Positions 8,685 to 17,753 of a stretch of 64,000 nucleotides of DNA are shown here, in pieces. The notes beneath the pieces are model-generated. The model worked only from the letters and a program-made list of their open reading frames with translations, made no database searches and was not told where the DNA came from. Each line of letters starts with the position of its first letter. Positions within the stretch are counted from its first letter, which is position 1. Where the stretch lies: contig JBGPOP010000021.1 of assembly GCA_041488095.1 (NCBI GenBank), positions 16,283 to 80,282 on the forward strand. The letters run 5' to 3'. The DNA is from DASYPQ01 sp041488095. Its GTDB lineage: Bacteria; Planctomycetota; UBA1135; GCA-002686595. The position numbers were made by a program, and so were the translations under genes.

Positions 8685-10835
8685 TCAGGGCACCGCCCCG
8701 GCCCCGGCCGGTCCCGCGTAGGACTCCAGGAGCTCCGGCTGCGCCGCGGCGAGGTCGCGTGCGGCCAGGAGGAGATCGAGATCCCCCTCGACGGCACCCG
8801 GGAGCCCGGGTCCATCGCCCGCCTGTCGCAGGCCGGCGAGCTCGCCCATTCCGCGCCGGCGCAGGTCCTCCTCGGCGATCTCGAACCCGTCGAGGGTCTC
8901 CTCGAGGAAGAGGAAGCGCTCGCTCGCCGCGCTCTTCCCGAAGATCAGGCACCACGAATCCCGCGCTCCCCGGCCGATCCGGCCGCGGAGCTGGTGGAGC
9001 TGCGCGAGCCCGAGCCGCTCGGCGTTCTCGATCACCATGACGGTCGCGGCCGGCACGTCGACGCCGACCTCGATCACGGTCGTCGCAACGAGCACGCGTG
9101 CCTCGCCGCGGCGGAAGCGCTCCAGACGACGCGCGCGCTCCGCAGGATCGATCCTCCCGTGCACCAGCTCGATCCCGAACCTGGCGAGAGGGGTGCGCAT
9201 CAGGCGCTCCCGCGCGGCCTCGGCGCTGCCCTCGCCGCTCTCGACGACCTCTTCGATGACCTCCGTCGCCTCCCCCACGCGCGGCGACACGAAGTAGACC
9301 TGCTCGCCGGCCGCAAGGCGCTCGAGGAGGAACGGCTTCACCCTGCGGCGGTCGTGCCCGCGCACCCAGCGCGTGCGGACCGCGCCCCTGCCGGGCGGGA
9401 ACTCGCGCAGCACGCTGACGTCGAGATCGCCGTACAGGGTCAAGGCCAGCGTCCTCGTGATCGGCGTCGCGGTCATCAGCAGCGCGTGGACGTCGCGGCC
9501 CTTTTCCAGAAGGCGCGCGCGCTGCGCGACGCCGAAACGCTGCTGCTCGTCGATCACGGCGAGCGCAAGGCGCCGGTAGCGCACGTCGTCCGAGAACAGC
9601 GCGTGCGTTCCGAATGCGACGTCGGCCATGCCGCTCCCGATCTGCGCGAGGACCGCTCTTCGCTCGGGCGCGGACAGCGAACCGGTGAGCAGCACCGCGT
9701 GGAGCCCGGAGCGTGCGAGCAGGGGGCGCAGGCCGTCGAAATGCTGCTCGGCGAGCAGCTCGGTCGGTGCGAGGAAGGCCGCCTGCCCGCCGGCGGAGGC
9801 GGCGACCATGCAGGCGTACAGGCCGAGCGCCGTCTTCCCCGAGCCGACGTCGCCCTGAAGGAGGCGACGCATGGGCACGGAGCGAGAGAGATCCTCCCTC
9901 AGATCACCGGCGACCCGCTCCTGACCCGACGTCAGCGCGAAGGGGAAGCGGGACACGATCACGGTGTGCGCGCGGTCGTCGACCGGGCAGGTGAGCGCGC
10001 TCGAGGCGAGCCGTAGCCGGCGCCTCGCGGCGATCTGCGACTGGAGACGCAGCAGCGGCTCCAGCGCGAGCCGCCGCCGAGCCGCTTCGAAGGCCTCCAC
10101 CGACGAAGGCGCGTGGACCTCCGCGACCGCGCGCGGGAGCGACATCAATCCGAGTCGCGCGAGGTCGGCGGCGGGAAGCAGCTCCGGAACGAGGTGGGCG
10201 CATCGCAGCGCCGCTTCACGGCAGAGCCTGCGCACGAAGTCCTGCCCCAGGCCCTCGGTCAGGGGATAGACGGGAGCGAGCGTCCCGGGAGCTGCGAGCG
10301 GCTTCTCTAGCGACCCGACCCTGGGAGAAGCGAGGGCGGGCCCCTTCATGTCGACGACCCTCCCCCGAACCTCGACCCCCTTGCCGATCATGAAGCGCGT
10401 TCGAAGCCAGGCTTGGTTGAAGAACAAGGCTACGATCGAGCCCGTGCCGTCCTCCACCGTGACGCGCAACGTCGAGCGCCGCCCGTAGCGTTGCAGCGAG
10501 ACGCGCGCGACGCTGCCTGAGACGGCCACCTCCCGCCCGACCGAGGCCCGCGCCTGCGCGATCGGCACGAGCGGACCCGCCTCGGCAAGCCGGCGGGGCA
10601 GGAGCAACAGGAGGTCGCAGACGTCGCACACTCCCAATCGCGAGAACGCTCGCGCGCGGGCGGGGCCGACCCCCGGGAGGTCGGTGATCGGACCGAGTCC
10701 CGGCGAGGCCTGTCCGGTGGCCGGACCTTCCGCCCGCACGACCCGGACGCTGCGGGTGCGACGGCGGTCCGGGCTTTCCCGGACTTTCCTTGAAACTGGT
10801 GCGGTTCTCACGGGTCTCCAGGGTGCCTGGAGCAC
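8685..10835 (-). CDS. recG: ATP-dependent DNA helicase RecG
   Basis: 716 residues, close to the usual size. The N-terminal wedge region has an HhH-like start (ITDLPGVGPARARAFSRLG) and an OB-fold part (GREVAVSGSVARV). The helicase core follows: Walker A GDVGSGKT near residue 330, a Walker B/motif II of DEQQ (DEQH in most RecG proteins), motif III TATPITRTLALTLYGDLD, motif IV-VI segments (ATTVIEVGVDVP; QLRGRIGRG) and the TRG-like C-terminus. RecG remodels stalled replication forks and Holliday junctions. The exact start is uncertain because the first 45 residues are Arg-rich and lack similarity; a start nearer residue 45 is possible. It is a single gene, convergent with the cytochrome peroxidase gene. 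Confidence 0.95.
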   Translation of the reverse strand: MLQAPWRPVRTAPVSRKVRESPDRRRTRSVRVVRAEGPATGQASPGLGPITDLPGVGPARARAFSRLGVCDVCDLLLLLPRRLAEAGPLVPIAQARASVGREVAVSGSVARVSLQRYGRRSTLRVTVEDGTGSIVALFFNQAWLRTRFMIGKGVEVRGRVVDMKGPALASPRVGSLEKPLAAPGTLAPVYPLTEGLGQDFVRRLCREAALRCAHLVPELLPAADLARLGLMSLPRAVAEVHAPSSVEAFEAARRRLALEPLLRLQSQIAARRRLRLASSALTCPVDDRAHTVIVSRFPFALTSGQERVAGDLREDLSRSVPMRRLLQGDVGSGKTALGLYACMVAASAGGQAAFLAPTELLAEQHFDGLRPLLARSGLHAVLLTGSLSAPERRAVLAQIGSGMADVAFGTHALFSDDVRYRRLALAVIDEQQRFGVAQRARLLEKGRDVHALLMTATPITRTLALTLYGDLDVSVLREFPPGRGAVRTRWVRGHDRRRVKPFLLERLAAGEQVYFVSPRVGEATEVIEEVVESGEGSAEAARERLMRTPLARFGIELVHGRIDPAERARRLERFRRGEARVLVATTVIEVGVDVPAATVMVIENAERLGLAQLHQLRGRIGRGARDSWCLIFGKSAASERFLFLEETLDGFEIAEEDLRRRGMGELAGLRQAGDGPGLPGAVEGDLDLLLAARDLAAAQPELLESYAGPAGAGAVP

Positions 10836-11117
10836 GATGCAGACGGCAAGAACCCTTCGATGTCCCCTGACCCGACCGGGCGCTGACCCTGGCGGAGGCC
10901 ACGGTCAGAATGAGCGGGTTCCAGACTGGCCCTCCCCGGGGGGGAACCGGGGATGGGGAGCGGGATCGCGAGTTGCCCGGGCGCGCGACTCCGCAAGTTG
11001 TGCGGTGTTCTTACCGACGAGACGGAAGAAACCGCCGTTGAAGTCACTAATCGGATCCCGAACGCCGCACCCGGGGGCCCACCGCAATCTCCCACCCCGG
11101 GTCCCTTGGCTCCAGGC
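10836..11117. other. Divergent intergenic region, recG / secreted protein
   Basis: About 280 bases between two genes that read outward. Promoters for both must lie here or in the uncertain 5' part of recG. I cannot identify convincing -35/-10 pairs. The stretch between about 10990 and 11060 is less GC-rich (TTGTGCGGTGTTCTTACC, then GAAGTCACTAATCGG) and is the best place for a promoter of the rightward gene. Confidence 0.3.
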
Positions 11118-12566
11118 ATGACCCGCTCGCTCCGCACCGTCGCGATCGCTTTCACCCTGCTCGTCCTGGCGCCGCGCGCTCCGGCGCTGGCGCCGCGCGC
11201 TCCTGCGAGCATCGAAACCCTCGATGAGTTCCGCTCCGCCGCCCGGACGGCGCTCGTCGGCCGCCTGCTCTCGCTCGCGAAGTGGTGCAACGAGAACGAG
11301 CTCTTCGAGGACCGCGACCGGGCCTGGCGGTCGGTGATCGTGGTCGAGCCCGACAACCTCGAGGCGCGCAAGGGACTGCGCTTCGCCCGCAACGCCGACG
11401 GCTCCTGGAAGGAGCCTGCTCCGCGCCCGGCCAAGAATCGCAACCCCGCGGCGCTCGAGAAGCTGCCGGCCAAGCGCGTCGAGGCGATCGGACCCTTCAG
11501 CGACGCGCTCCTCGAGCGACTGCAAAAGGAGGAGGTCGCTCCCGAGGTACGCAAGAGCGTCCTGGGAGAGATCATCGCGATCGACCCTGACGACGAGAAG
11601 GTCCATGGCATGCTCGGCGAGGCGCGCCTCGACGGCGGTTGGGTCCTCCTCGAGACCGCAACCGGCAAGACGCGCCGCGCGGCCATCCGAGCCGTGGTAC
11701 AAGCCGCCAAGGACGCGCCCGCTGGTCTCGACCCGGTCTCTCCCACAGCCGAGGAGAAGCAGCTCTTCGAGGGCTGGAAGTGCGGCTCGAAGTCTTCCGC
11801 CGTGCGCGTTCTCGGCACGGGCGACGCCTCCCAGTGCGAGAGCCTGGCCAGCGCCTGCAAGATCGCGGGAGCGGTGTTCGAGTCGGCCCTCTCCTCTCCA
11901 CCGAGCTGGGCGGACGAATTCACCCTCTATATCGTCGCCGGGCCGGGGGAAAAGGATGCCTTCGTCGCGCACCTTCCCGGCGCTCAGGATGCCCAGCGCG
12001 AGAGCTTGAAGCGCACGATCGGCGGCGGCGTCCCGGGAACGTGGAACGTGGTGCTGTTCGAGCCCGACCTCAAGAAGCGCGTGGACTGTGGCGTGCGTCA
12101 TGCACTCGCACATCTGTTGCGCAGGTCGTGGAACATCGACACCCGGAACGCGTGGATCTTCGAGGGCCTGGGCCTGTACTTGACCCGCGAGATCTGCGGC
12201 TCGCGCCTGACCTGGTTCTGCTCGGGCTCCGGCGTCACGGGCGAAGGCAAGAACTCGCCGCGCGGCAGGCTGATGGTCGCGGATTCGAACTGGATGAACG
12301 AAGCGCTCAAGCTCCTGACCCGCGACCCGCCGCCCGATCTCGCCGCGGTGCTCGGACGCGACATCGCCACGATGGGCGTCGAGGACGTGCTCGTCTCCTA
12401 CGCTCTCGCCGCCTACCTGGTCGAAGGGCGTCCCGAGACGACGCCCGCCCTGCTGAAGCAGATCGGCGCGGACACGGCCTCGGCGGAGGCGCTCCACGCG
12501 GTGCTCGGCTTGACGGTGCCCGAGCTGCAGGAGCGCCTGGTGCGCTGGCTGAAGGAGAGGAAGTGA
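11118..12566 (+). CDS. Exported protein with degenerate gluzincin (HALAH) core
   Basis: 482 residues. I chose the ATG at 11118 because it gives a clean signal peptide (MTRSLRTVAIAFTLLVLAPRAPA); a longer open frame upstream lacks one. Residues 30-230 are helical and rich in charged residues, with a TPR-like unit (WRSVIVVEPDNLEARKGLRFA). Around residue 328 comes HALAH (His328-His332), followed 17 residues later by FEGLGLYL (Glu349). This is the layout of gluzincin metallopeptidases (HExxH, then E-G-x-A-x-Y), but the catalytic Glu after the first His is Ala. Zinc could still bind while classic hydrolysis should be lost. The next gene overlaps by GTGA and appears to be a second degenerate gluzincin. 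Confidence 0.7.
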   Translation: MTRSLRTVAIAFTLLVLAPRAPALAPRAPASIETLDEFRSAARTALVGRLLSLAKWCNENELFEDRDRAWRSVIVVEPDNLEARKGLRFARNADGSWKEPAPRPAKNRNPAALEKLPAKRVEAIGPFSDALLERLQKEEVAPEVRKSVLGEIIAIDPDDEKVHGMLGEARLDGGWVLLETATGKTRRAAIRAVVQAAKDAPAGLDPVSPTAEEKQLFEGWKCGSKSSAVRVLGTGDASQCESLASACKIAGAVFESALSSPPSWADEFTLYIVAGPGEKDAFVAHLPGAQDAQRESLKRTIGGGVPGTWNVVLFEPDLKKRVDCGVRHALAHLLRRSWNIDTRNAWIFEGLGLYLTREICGSRLTWFCSGSGVTGEGKNSPRGRLMVADSNWMNEALKLLTRDPPPDLAAVLGRDIATMGVEDVLVSYALAAYLVEGRPETTPALLKQIGADTASAEALHAVLGLTVPELQERLVRWLKERK

Positions 12567-13900
12567 CCAGGAAGAACTCCGCTCACGCTGCGGGTCCGGT
12601 CCGTGTTCCGGTTCTGCCGCCGCTGGCTGCCCTCGCGATCCTGCTCGCCGGCGGCGTCGCGCGAGGAGAGGACAAGGTCCCGATCGCCTGGCAGGGCAAG
12701 CGCTTCGATATCGCCTCCCTTCCCGTGGACCTCGGCGAGGCGTCTCGCGTGGCCGTGGCCGAGTGGGAGCCCTGGGCGAAGAAAGCCGGCTACCGCATGG
12801 ACCTCGACGCCCGCGGGCGGGTCCTCGTGCTCACGCCGAGCTCGACCTCGCGCGCCGAGAAGATGATGCCGCTCGTGACCCGCGCCGAGGCGTGGTTCGA
12901 CGAGCTCCTCCCCGTTCCGGGCCCGGGGGCCGGCGCGGGAAAGGCGGCTCGTGCTTCGGCCCCGCCGGTTTCGAAGAAGACCGACGAGATCCCCGAGGAC
13001 CCCGAGGGCCCGCCGCCGGAGGTGGTGCCCTCCAAGGATGCTCGGAAGGGCGATGCGAAGAAGAGCGGGAGCGCCGGCCCGAAGCCGGAGGCCGGTTCGT
13101 CCTCATGGGGCGCGGGCAGCTACGCGCCCGACTCCCGTACCGCGGCCCTGATCGCGCTCGCCGACGAGAAGGACCAGGCCGGCGTGCTCGAGTTCCTCGC
13201 CACCGCGCACCCCGAGATGAAGGAATGGGCGTCGAAGGCGGGGAAGGACCTCGGCTTCGTCCTCGAAGCGCCGCTCGCCGCCGGCTACGTCGAGAACGCG
13301 TCGGGCCAGGAGGAATGGAATCCCGACCACGAGATCCTGAACCGTCTCGTGCGCATGCTAACCCTCGGACGCTTCGGACAAATGCCGAATTGGCTCGTCC
13401 ACGCCATCGCCTGGGAGGCCGAGACGGCCTTCGACGGATCGATCTGGGTGTACCCCTACCGCGCCGAGTTCGTGTACACGACCGAGCACACCGCCTGGCC
13501 GTTGGAGCTCGCACACGAGTTCCAGGAGCGCGCGAAGAAGCCGCTCGGGATCGAGGAGCTCACCGCCTGGACGCGCGGCACGTGGAACGGCTCCAGCGCC
13601 CGGCACGCCTTCGGCCTGTTCCACTACCTCGCCACGGCGAAGAAGGACGCGCTGCCCGCAATGATCGGGGAGCTGCAAGCCTATCGCGACGAGAACAACC
13701 GCAAGCCGAACGAGGACGGCACCTGGACTCGCGATCCCGACTGGGAGGCCACGCCCGGGGCGCAGCTCGCGATCCTGCGCGCCCATTTCGGCGAGAAGGT
13801 CTTCGAAGAAGCGAGCGCCTGGCTGTCCGGGCAGGGCGCGACGCGCACGCGGTCGATCCCGCGCGAAAACTCCTCGAAGGCGCCCAGCCGCGGGGGCTAG
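12563..13900 (+). CDS. Exported protein, second degenerate gluzincin-like protein
   Basis: 445 residues from a GTG start that overlaps the previous stop. An N-terminal hydrophobic segment ending AGGVARGED acts as a signal peptide. Residues 30-115 resemble an alpha/beta domain, residues 115-185 are a low-complexity Pro/Lys/Ser linker, and residues 190-420 are helical. The core has HEILN (His256-Asn260) and, 20 residues on, WLVHAIAWEAE with His280. In a gluzincin these would be HExxH and WLxEGxAxYxE, so the second zinc His has become Asn and the third-ligand Glu has become His. The defects differ from those in the upstream partner. It is likely a non-enzymatic exported protein acting with that partner; alternatively the resemblance is accidental. 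Confidence 0.65.
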   Translation: MTRKNSAHAAGPVRVPVLPPLAALAILLAGGVARGEDKVPIAWQGKRFDIASLPVDLGEASRVAVAEWEPWAKKAGYRMDLDARGRVLVLTPSSTSRAEKMMPLVTRAEAWFDELLPVPGPGAGAGKAARASAPPVSKKTDEIPEDPEGPPPEVVPSKDARKGDAKKSGSAGPKPEAGSSSWGAGSYAPDSRTAALIALADEKDQAGVLEFLATAHPEMKEWASKAGKDLGFVLEAPLAAGYVENASGQEEWNPDHEILNRLVRMLTLGRFGQMPNWLVHAIAWEAETAFDGSIWVYPYRAEFVYTTEHTAWPLELAHEFQERAKKPLGIEELTAWTRGTWNGSSARHAFGLFHYLATAKKDALPAMIGELQAYRDENNRKPNEDGTWTRDPDWEATPGAQLAILRAHFGEKVFEEASAWLSGQGATRTRSIPRENSSKAPSRGG

Positions 13901-13986
13901 GCGCGCCGCGGATCCCGCGTTCCGGACCCGCCGGCGGGCGCGCGCGCTGGCGCCCGCGGGAGCTCGTCCCTAGGATCCGCGCTCGC

Positions 13987-15540
13987 ATGGAGCTGCGCTT
14001 CTTCGGCGCGACCGGTACGACCACCGGCTCGTGCCACAGGGTCACGAACGGCCGGAACTCGGTCCTGCTCGACTGCGGGTTCTACCAGGGTCGGCGCGAA
14101 GAGACCTACCAGCGCAACTCCAGCTTCGGCTTCGATCCGGCCGGCGTGACGGCCGTCGTCCTCTCGCACGCACACATCGACCACTCGGGCAAGCTGCCGA
14201 TGCTCGTGCGCCACGGCTTCCGTGGGAGGATCCACGCCACACGCGCGACGCTCGACCTGTGCGCGGTGCTCCTGCGCGACTGCGCGCACATCATGCTCGC
14301 CGACGCCGAGCACCTGAACCGCGCTCGGGCGCACCCAGGGAACCACGCCAGCGGTCGTGCCGGTCGCGACCGCGAACCCGACGACCAGGAGGGGGGGCAG
14401 AGCGGACACGGCAACGCGCACGATCGCCTCCAGGCCGACCTCCCGGCGCCGCACGACCCGCACCAACGCGCCGCGCCGGACCTCGACCCCTCCTCGCGCG
14501 AGATCGTGCCCCTCTACCTCGAGGAGGACGTGGTGCGCACCATGCCGCTTTTCGCGGGCCACGAGTACGGCGAGTGGTTCGAGGCCGCCCCGGGCATGCG
14601 CTTCCGCTTCCGCGATGCCGGGCACATCCTCGGATCGGCCTCGATCGAGGCCGAGATCGGCGCGGGCAGCGAGAAGCAGCTCCTGGTCTTCACGGGCGAT
14701 TACGGCCGCCGCGACCAGCCGATCTTGCGCGATCCCGAGCCGCTCGAGGAAGCCGACGTCTACATCTCGGAATCGACCTACGGCAACCGCGTCCACCCGC
14801 CCTTCGCCGACCTCGACGCCGACCTCGCCGCCGCGGTATCGCGCCTGGCTCGTCGCGGGCGTGGGCGCCTCCTGATCCCGGCCTTCGCCGTCGGCCGCAC
14901 GCAGAACATTCTCTACGCGCTGGGCAAGCTCTTCCGCGAGGGCCGCTGCCCGCCGGTGCGGATCGCGGTCGACAGCCCGCTCGCGACGGCGGCGACGCGC
15001 GTCGTCGCCGATCACCCCGAGTGTTTCGACGCCGAGGCGCTGGCCGAGTTCCGTCTCCTCCAGAACGACCCCTGCTTCCGCCCGCACCTCCACTTCACGG
15101 AGTCCAAGGAGGAGAGCATCGCCCTCAACGACGATCCGCGGCCGACGATCGTGATCTCGGCCTCGGGGATGATGGAGAACGGGCGCATCCTCCACCACCT
15201 CGCGCACTGGATCGGCTCGGAGGACGCCGAGATCCTGGTCGTCGGCTTCCAGGCCAACTACACGCTTGGCCGGCGGATCCTGGAGGGCGCGCGCGAGGCG
15301 CGCATCCTGGGCGTCATGCATCCCGTGCGTGCGCGCGTCACGCCGATGCTCGGGCTCTCGGCCCACGCCGACAAGGACGGCCTGATCGCGGCGCTCGCGC
15401 CGCATGCGGAAAGAGCCTCCGCCCTCTTCCTCGTGCACGGCGAGGACGACCAGAGGAAGCCGCTGGCCGCGGAGCTCTCCCGTCGCGGCTTCGTCCGGAT
15501 CGAGACGCCCTCGGGCCCCGAAGCGTACCGGGTCGGATGA
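13987..15540 (+). CDS. Beta-CASP metallo-beta-lactamase (RNA/DNA-processing nuclease family)
   Basis: 517 residues. It has the metallo-beta-lactamase signature SHAHIDHSG near residue 60, the TGDYGRRDQPIL Asp motif, and beta-CASP motifs A (SESTYGNR), B (GRILHHLAHWIG) and C (GLSAHADKDG). This set is typical of the Ysh1/CPSF73-like group, zinc-dependent nucleases that process RNA. Between the second MBL motif and PLYLEEDVV an unusual hydrophilic insertion of about 60 residues, rich in His, Asp, Arg and Gly, replaces the usual short loop. The enzyme should be cytoplasmic, as no signal peptide is present. Its stop overlaps the start of the small membrane protein that follows (ATGA). Whether RNA or another phosphodiester is the substrate cannot be told from sequence. 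Confidence 0.85.
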   Translation: MELRFFGATGTTTGSCHRVTNGRNSVLLDCGFYQGRREETYQRNSSFGFDPAGVTAVVLSHAHIDHSGKLPMLVRHGFRGRIHATRATLDLCAVLLRDCAHIMLADAEHLNRARAHPGNHASGRAGRDREPDDQEGGQSGHGNAHDRLQADLPAPHDPHQRAAPDLDPSSREIVPLYLEEDVVRTMPLFAGHEYGEWFEAAPGMRFRFRDAGHILGSASIEAEIGAGSEKQLLVFTGDYGRRDQPILRDPEPLEEADVYISESTYGNRVHPPFADLDADLAAAVSRLARRGRGRLLIPAFAVGRTQNILYALGKLFREGRCPPVRIAVDSPLATAATRVVADHPECFDAEALAEFRLLQNDPCFRPHLHFTESKEESIALNDDPRPTIVISASGMMENGRILHHLAHWIGSEDAEILVVGFQANYTLGRRILEGAREARILGVMHPVRARVTPMLGLSAHADKDGLIAALAPHAERASALFLVHGEDDQRKPLAAELSRRGFVRIETPSGPEAYRVG

Positions 15541-16229
15541 GCGGCCTCCCCGATCAGGAGGGGAGCGAGGCTGGCCGCAGTCGGGAGACGCGGATCCTCT
15601 TCGCCCTGTGGTTCGCCACCTTGATCGCCTCCTCAGTCACCTTCTCGCTCTGGGTCGAGCGGAGGGGGCCGGTGAACCTGCGCTACGTATGGCTCGAGGC
15701 GGTCGCGCTCGCCACCGTGCCGGGCAAATTCGCCGTGTTCGGCGGGCTCGCGCCCGACTCCCCGCTCGACCCGTGGGGAGTCGCGGTCCTGGGGGTGGTG
15801 GTCGACACGTTCCTGGCGATGACCTTGGCCCTCGGTCTCGCGCCTTTCATGCGGCTGCCCGGCATCGGGGCTTGGCTCAGGAGCGCGCACGAAAGCGCAT
15901 CCAAGGCGCTCTCGGAGTATCCGCGCTTGAAGCGCATGGCCTTCTGGGGGGCGGCGCTCTTCGTCGCCTTGCCCGTGCCAGGATCCGGCTGGATGGGAGG
16001 CACGTTCGCGGGGCAGCTCCTGGGCCTCTCGAGGCTGATGGGCATCGCGGCGATCGCCGTGGGGACGGCGCTCGTCACCCTGACCTTCGCCGGCATGGCG
16101 GCCCTGTTGGGAGACGAGGCCGCGGCCATTCTCAGGAGCCCCTGGATCTTTGCAGCGGGCTTCGTCGCCCTGATCCTGCTCGTGTGGATCCTGTGGCGGC
16201 GCTTCCAGAGCCTGCTCCGGCGGAGCTGA
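15537..16229 (+). CDS. Small multi-drug export family membrane protein
   Basis: 230 residues with five or six hydrophobic segments. The key segment LFVALPVPGSGWMGGTFAGQLLGL matches the conserved P-x-P-G-[ST]-G-x-W-x-G-x-x-x-A region of the Sm_multidrug_ex family (PF06695 type). Despite the name, members lack a proven transport function. The start overlaps the stop of the beta-CASP nuclease gene (ATGA). The gene for MgtE follows 111 bases later, so a link to envelope or ion homeostasis is possible but unproven. The C-terminus is a short Arg-rich cytoplasmic tail. Confidence 0.75.
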   Translation: MSGLPDQEGSEAGRSRETRILFALWFATLIASSVTFSLWVERRGPVNLRYVWLEAVALATVPGKFAVFGGLAPDSPLDPWGVAVLGVVVDTFLAMTLALGLAPFMRLPGIGAWLRSAHESASKALSEYPRLKRMAFWGAALFVALPVPGSGWMGGTFAGQLLGLSRLMGIAAIAVGTALVTLTFAGMAALLGDEAAAILRSPWIFAAGFVALILLVWILWRRFQSLLRRS

Positions 16230-16340
16230 CTTTGGACCGCGAGCGAATCCGGTTTCGGTCGTGAGATCGGGCATCGCGGGCGTGTAGAAGGTAGACGCCT
16301 TGCACCCACCACGACTCCCGCCGGCAATTAGGAAGAGCGC

Positions 16341-17705
16341 ATGCCGCCCCAAGAGATCGAAACGGACCTCGACGCGCGGGTCACGGCGCTCGACCTGCGC
16401 GATGCGTGGCCGGTGCTCGATCCTCCCTCGCGGGTCGAGGGCTTCCGCTATTTGACCTCGTCAGAGGCCGAGGAGTTCTTCCTCGAGCTGCCCGCGCTCG
16501 ACCGCGCGCAGATCCTGCTCGGCCTTCCTACGGGAGAGCAGCGTTGGTGGATGCGCGCGATGGCGCCCGACGACGTGGCCGACGTCGTGCAGAACACACC
16601 CGAGGAGGAGCGCGGGAAGCTCCTCGCGCTGCTCGACGAGCCGACGCGCAAGGAGGTCGGCGCGCTCCTGGCCTACTCGGAGGACGAGGCGGGCGGGTTG
16701 ATGAATCCGCGCTATGCGCGCCTGCGGCCGGACATGAGCGTCGACGAGGCGATCAGCTACCTGCGCCGGCAGACACGCGAGCGAGTCGAGAGCATCTACT
16801 ACGCCTACGTGCTGGACGAGCAGCAGAAGCTGATCGGGGCCGTCTCCTTCCGCCAGCTCATGATGGCCCGGGGGGATGCGCGCGTGCGCGACGTGATGGT
16901 CACCGACCTGATCACGGTTCTCGACGAGATGGATCAGGAGAAGGTCAGCCGGCGCTTCGCCGAGGCCGACCTCATGGCACTCCCTGTCATCGACGCCGAG
17001 GGGCGCATGAAGGGCATCGTCACGGCCGACGACATCGTCGACGTCGTGCGCGAGGAGGCCACCGAGGACATCCAGAAGCTCGGTGGCACCGTCGCGCTGG
17101 ACGCCCCCTACCTGCAAGTCGGCTTGGTCGAGATGCTCAAGAAGCGCGGCGGCTGGCTGGTGGCGCTGTTCCTGGGTGAGATGCTCACGGCCAGCGCGAT
17201 GGGCCACTACTCGGCCGAGATCGACCGGGGGAGGTGGCTCGTGAGCGGCTTCGTGCCGCTGATCATCTCGACCGGCGGCAACTCCGGCTCCCAGGCGTCG
17301 ACGCTGGTGATCCGCGCCATGGCGCTCGGCGAGCTGAGGCTGCGCGACTGGTGGCGCGTGTTCGGGCGCGAGATCGCTTCCGGGATGTCGCTGGGCGGGC
17401 TGCTCGGATCGGTGGGGTTCGTCCGTATTTTCCTGTGGCAGCACCTGTTCAAGAGCCCGGAGGAGACCGGGCTGGGCTACTACGGCAGCCACTACCTCCT
17501 GCTCGCGGGAACCGTGGCGATGAGCGTGCTCGTGTGCGCCACGTGGGGAACGCTCGCGGGCGCGTTGCTCCCCTTCCTCCTGAAGCGCGTCGGCCTCGAT
17601 CCCGCCGCCGCGTGCGCGCCGCTCGTCGCGACGATGGTCGACGTCACGGGCCTGGTCATCTACTTCACCGTGGCGAGCTTGATCCTCACGGGCACCCTGC
17701 TCTGA
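16341..17705 (+). CDS. mgtE: Magnesium transporter MgtE
   Basis: 454 residues, the usual length. The domain order is that of MgtE: an N-terminal helical domain (residues 1-125) ending in the acidic SEDEAGGLMNP motif, two CBS domains (about 130-255; VSFRQLMMARGDARVRDVM and GIVTADDIVDVV), and a five-helix membrane domain (about 280-454) with the family signature PLIISTGGNSGSQAST near residues 305-320. MgtE is a dimeric, Mg2+-gated channel in the inner membrane, and the N and CBS domains sense cytoplasmic Mg2+. TTAGGAAGAG precedes the ATG as a ribosome binding site. I see no Mg2+ riboswitch in the 111 bases upstream, so control may rest on the protein's own gating. Confidence 0.95.
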   Translation: MPPQEIETDLDARVTALDLRDAWPVLDPPSRVEGFRYLTSSEAEEFFLELPALDRAQILLGLPTGEQRWWMRAMAPDDVADVVQNTPEEERGKLLALLDEPTRKEVGALLAYSEDEAGGLMNPRYARLRPDMSVDEAISYLRRQTRERVESIYYAYVLDEQQKLIGAVSFRQLMMARGDARVRDVMVTDLITVLDEMDQEKVSRRFAEADLMALPVIDAEGRMKGIVTADDIVDVVREEATEDIQKLGGTVALDAPYLQVGLVEMLKKRGGWLVALFLGEMLTASAMGHYSAEIDRGRWLVSGFVPLIISTGGNSGSQASTLVIRAMALGELRLRDWWRVFGREIASGMSLGGLLGSVGFVRIFLWQHLFKSPEETGLGYYGSHYLLLAGTVAMSVLVCATWGTLAGALLPFLLKRVGLDPAAACAPLVATMVDVTGLVIYFTVASLILTGTLL

Positions 17706-17753
17706 CGCGTGGCGACCGCTGCGCGTCCCCCTGATCGGCGTCCGATCCGCTCC

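Noticed and set aside
13934..13957. 8-bp GC hairpin before the beta-CASP gene as a terminator
   Set aside because: The stem is short, there is no T run, and such stems occur by chance in sequence this GC-rich.
16230..16340. Magnesium riboswitch ahead of mgtE
   Set aside because: The gap is only 111 bases and shows no extended stem set or T-rich terminator of the kind expected for such elements.
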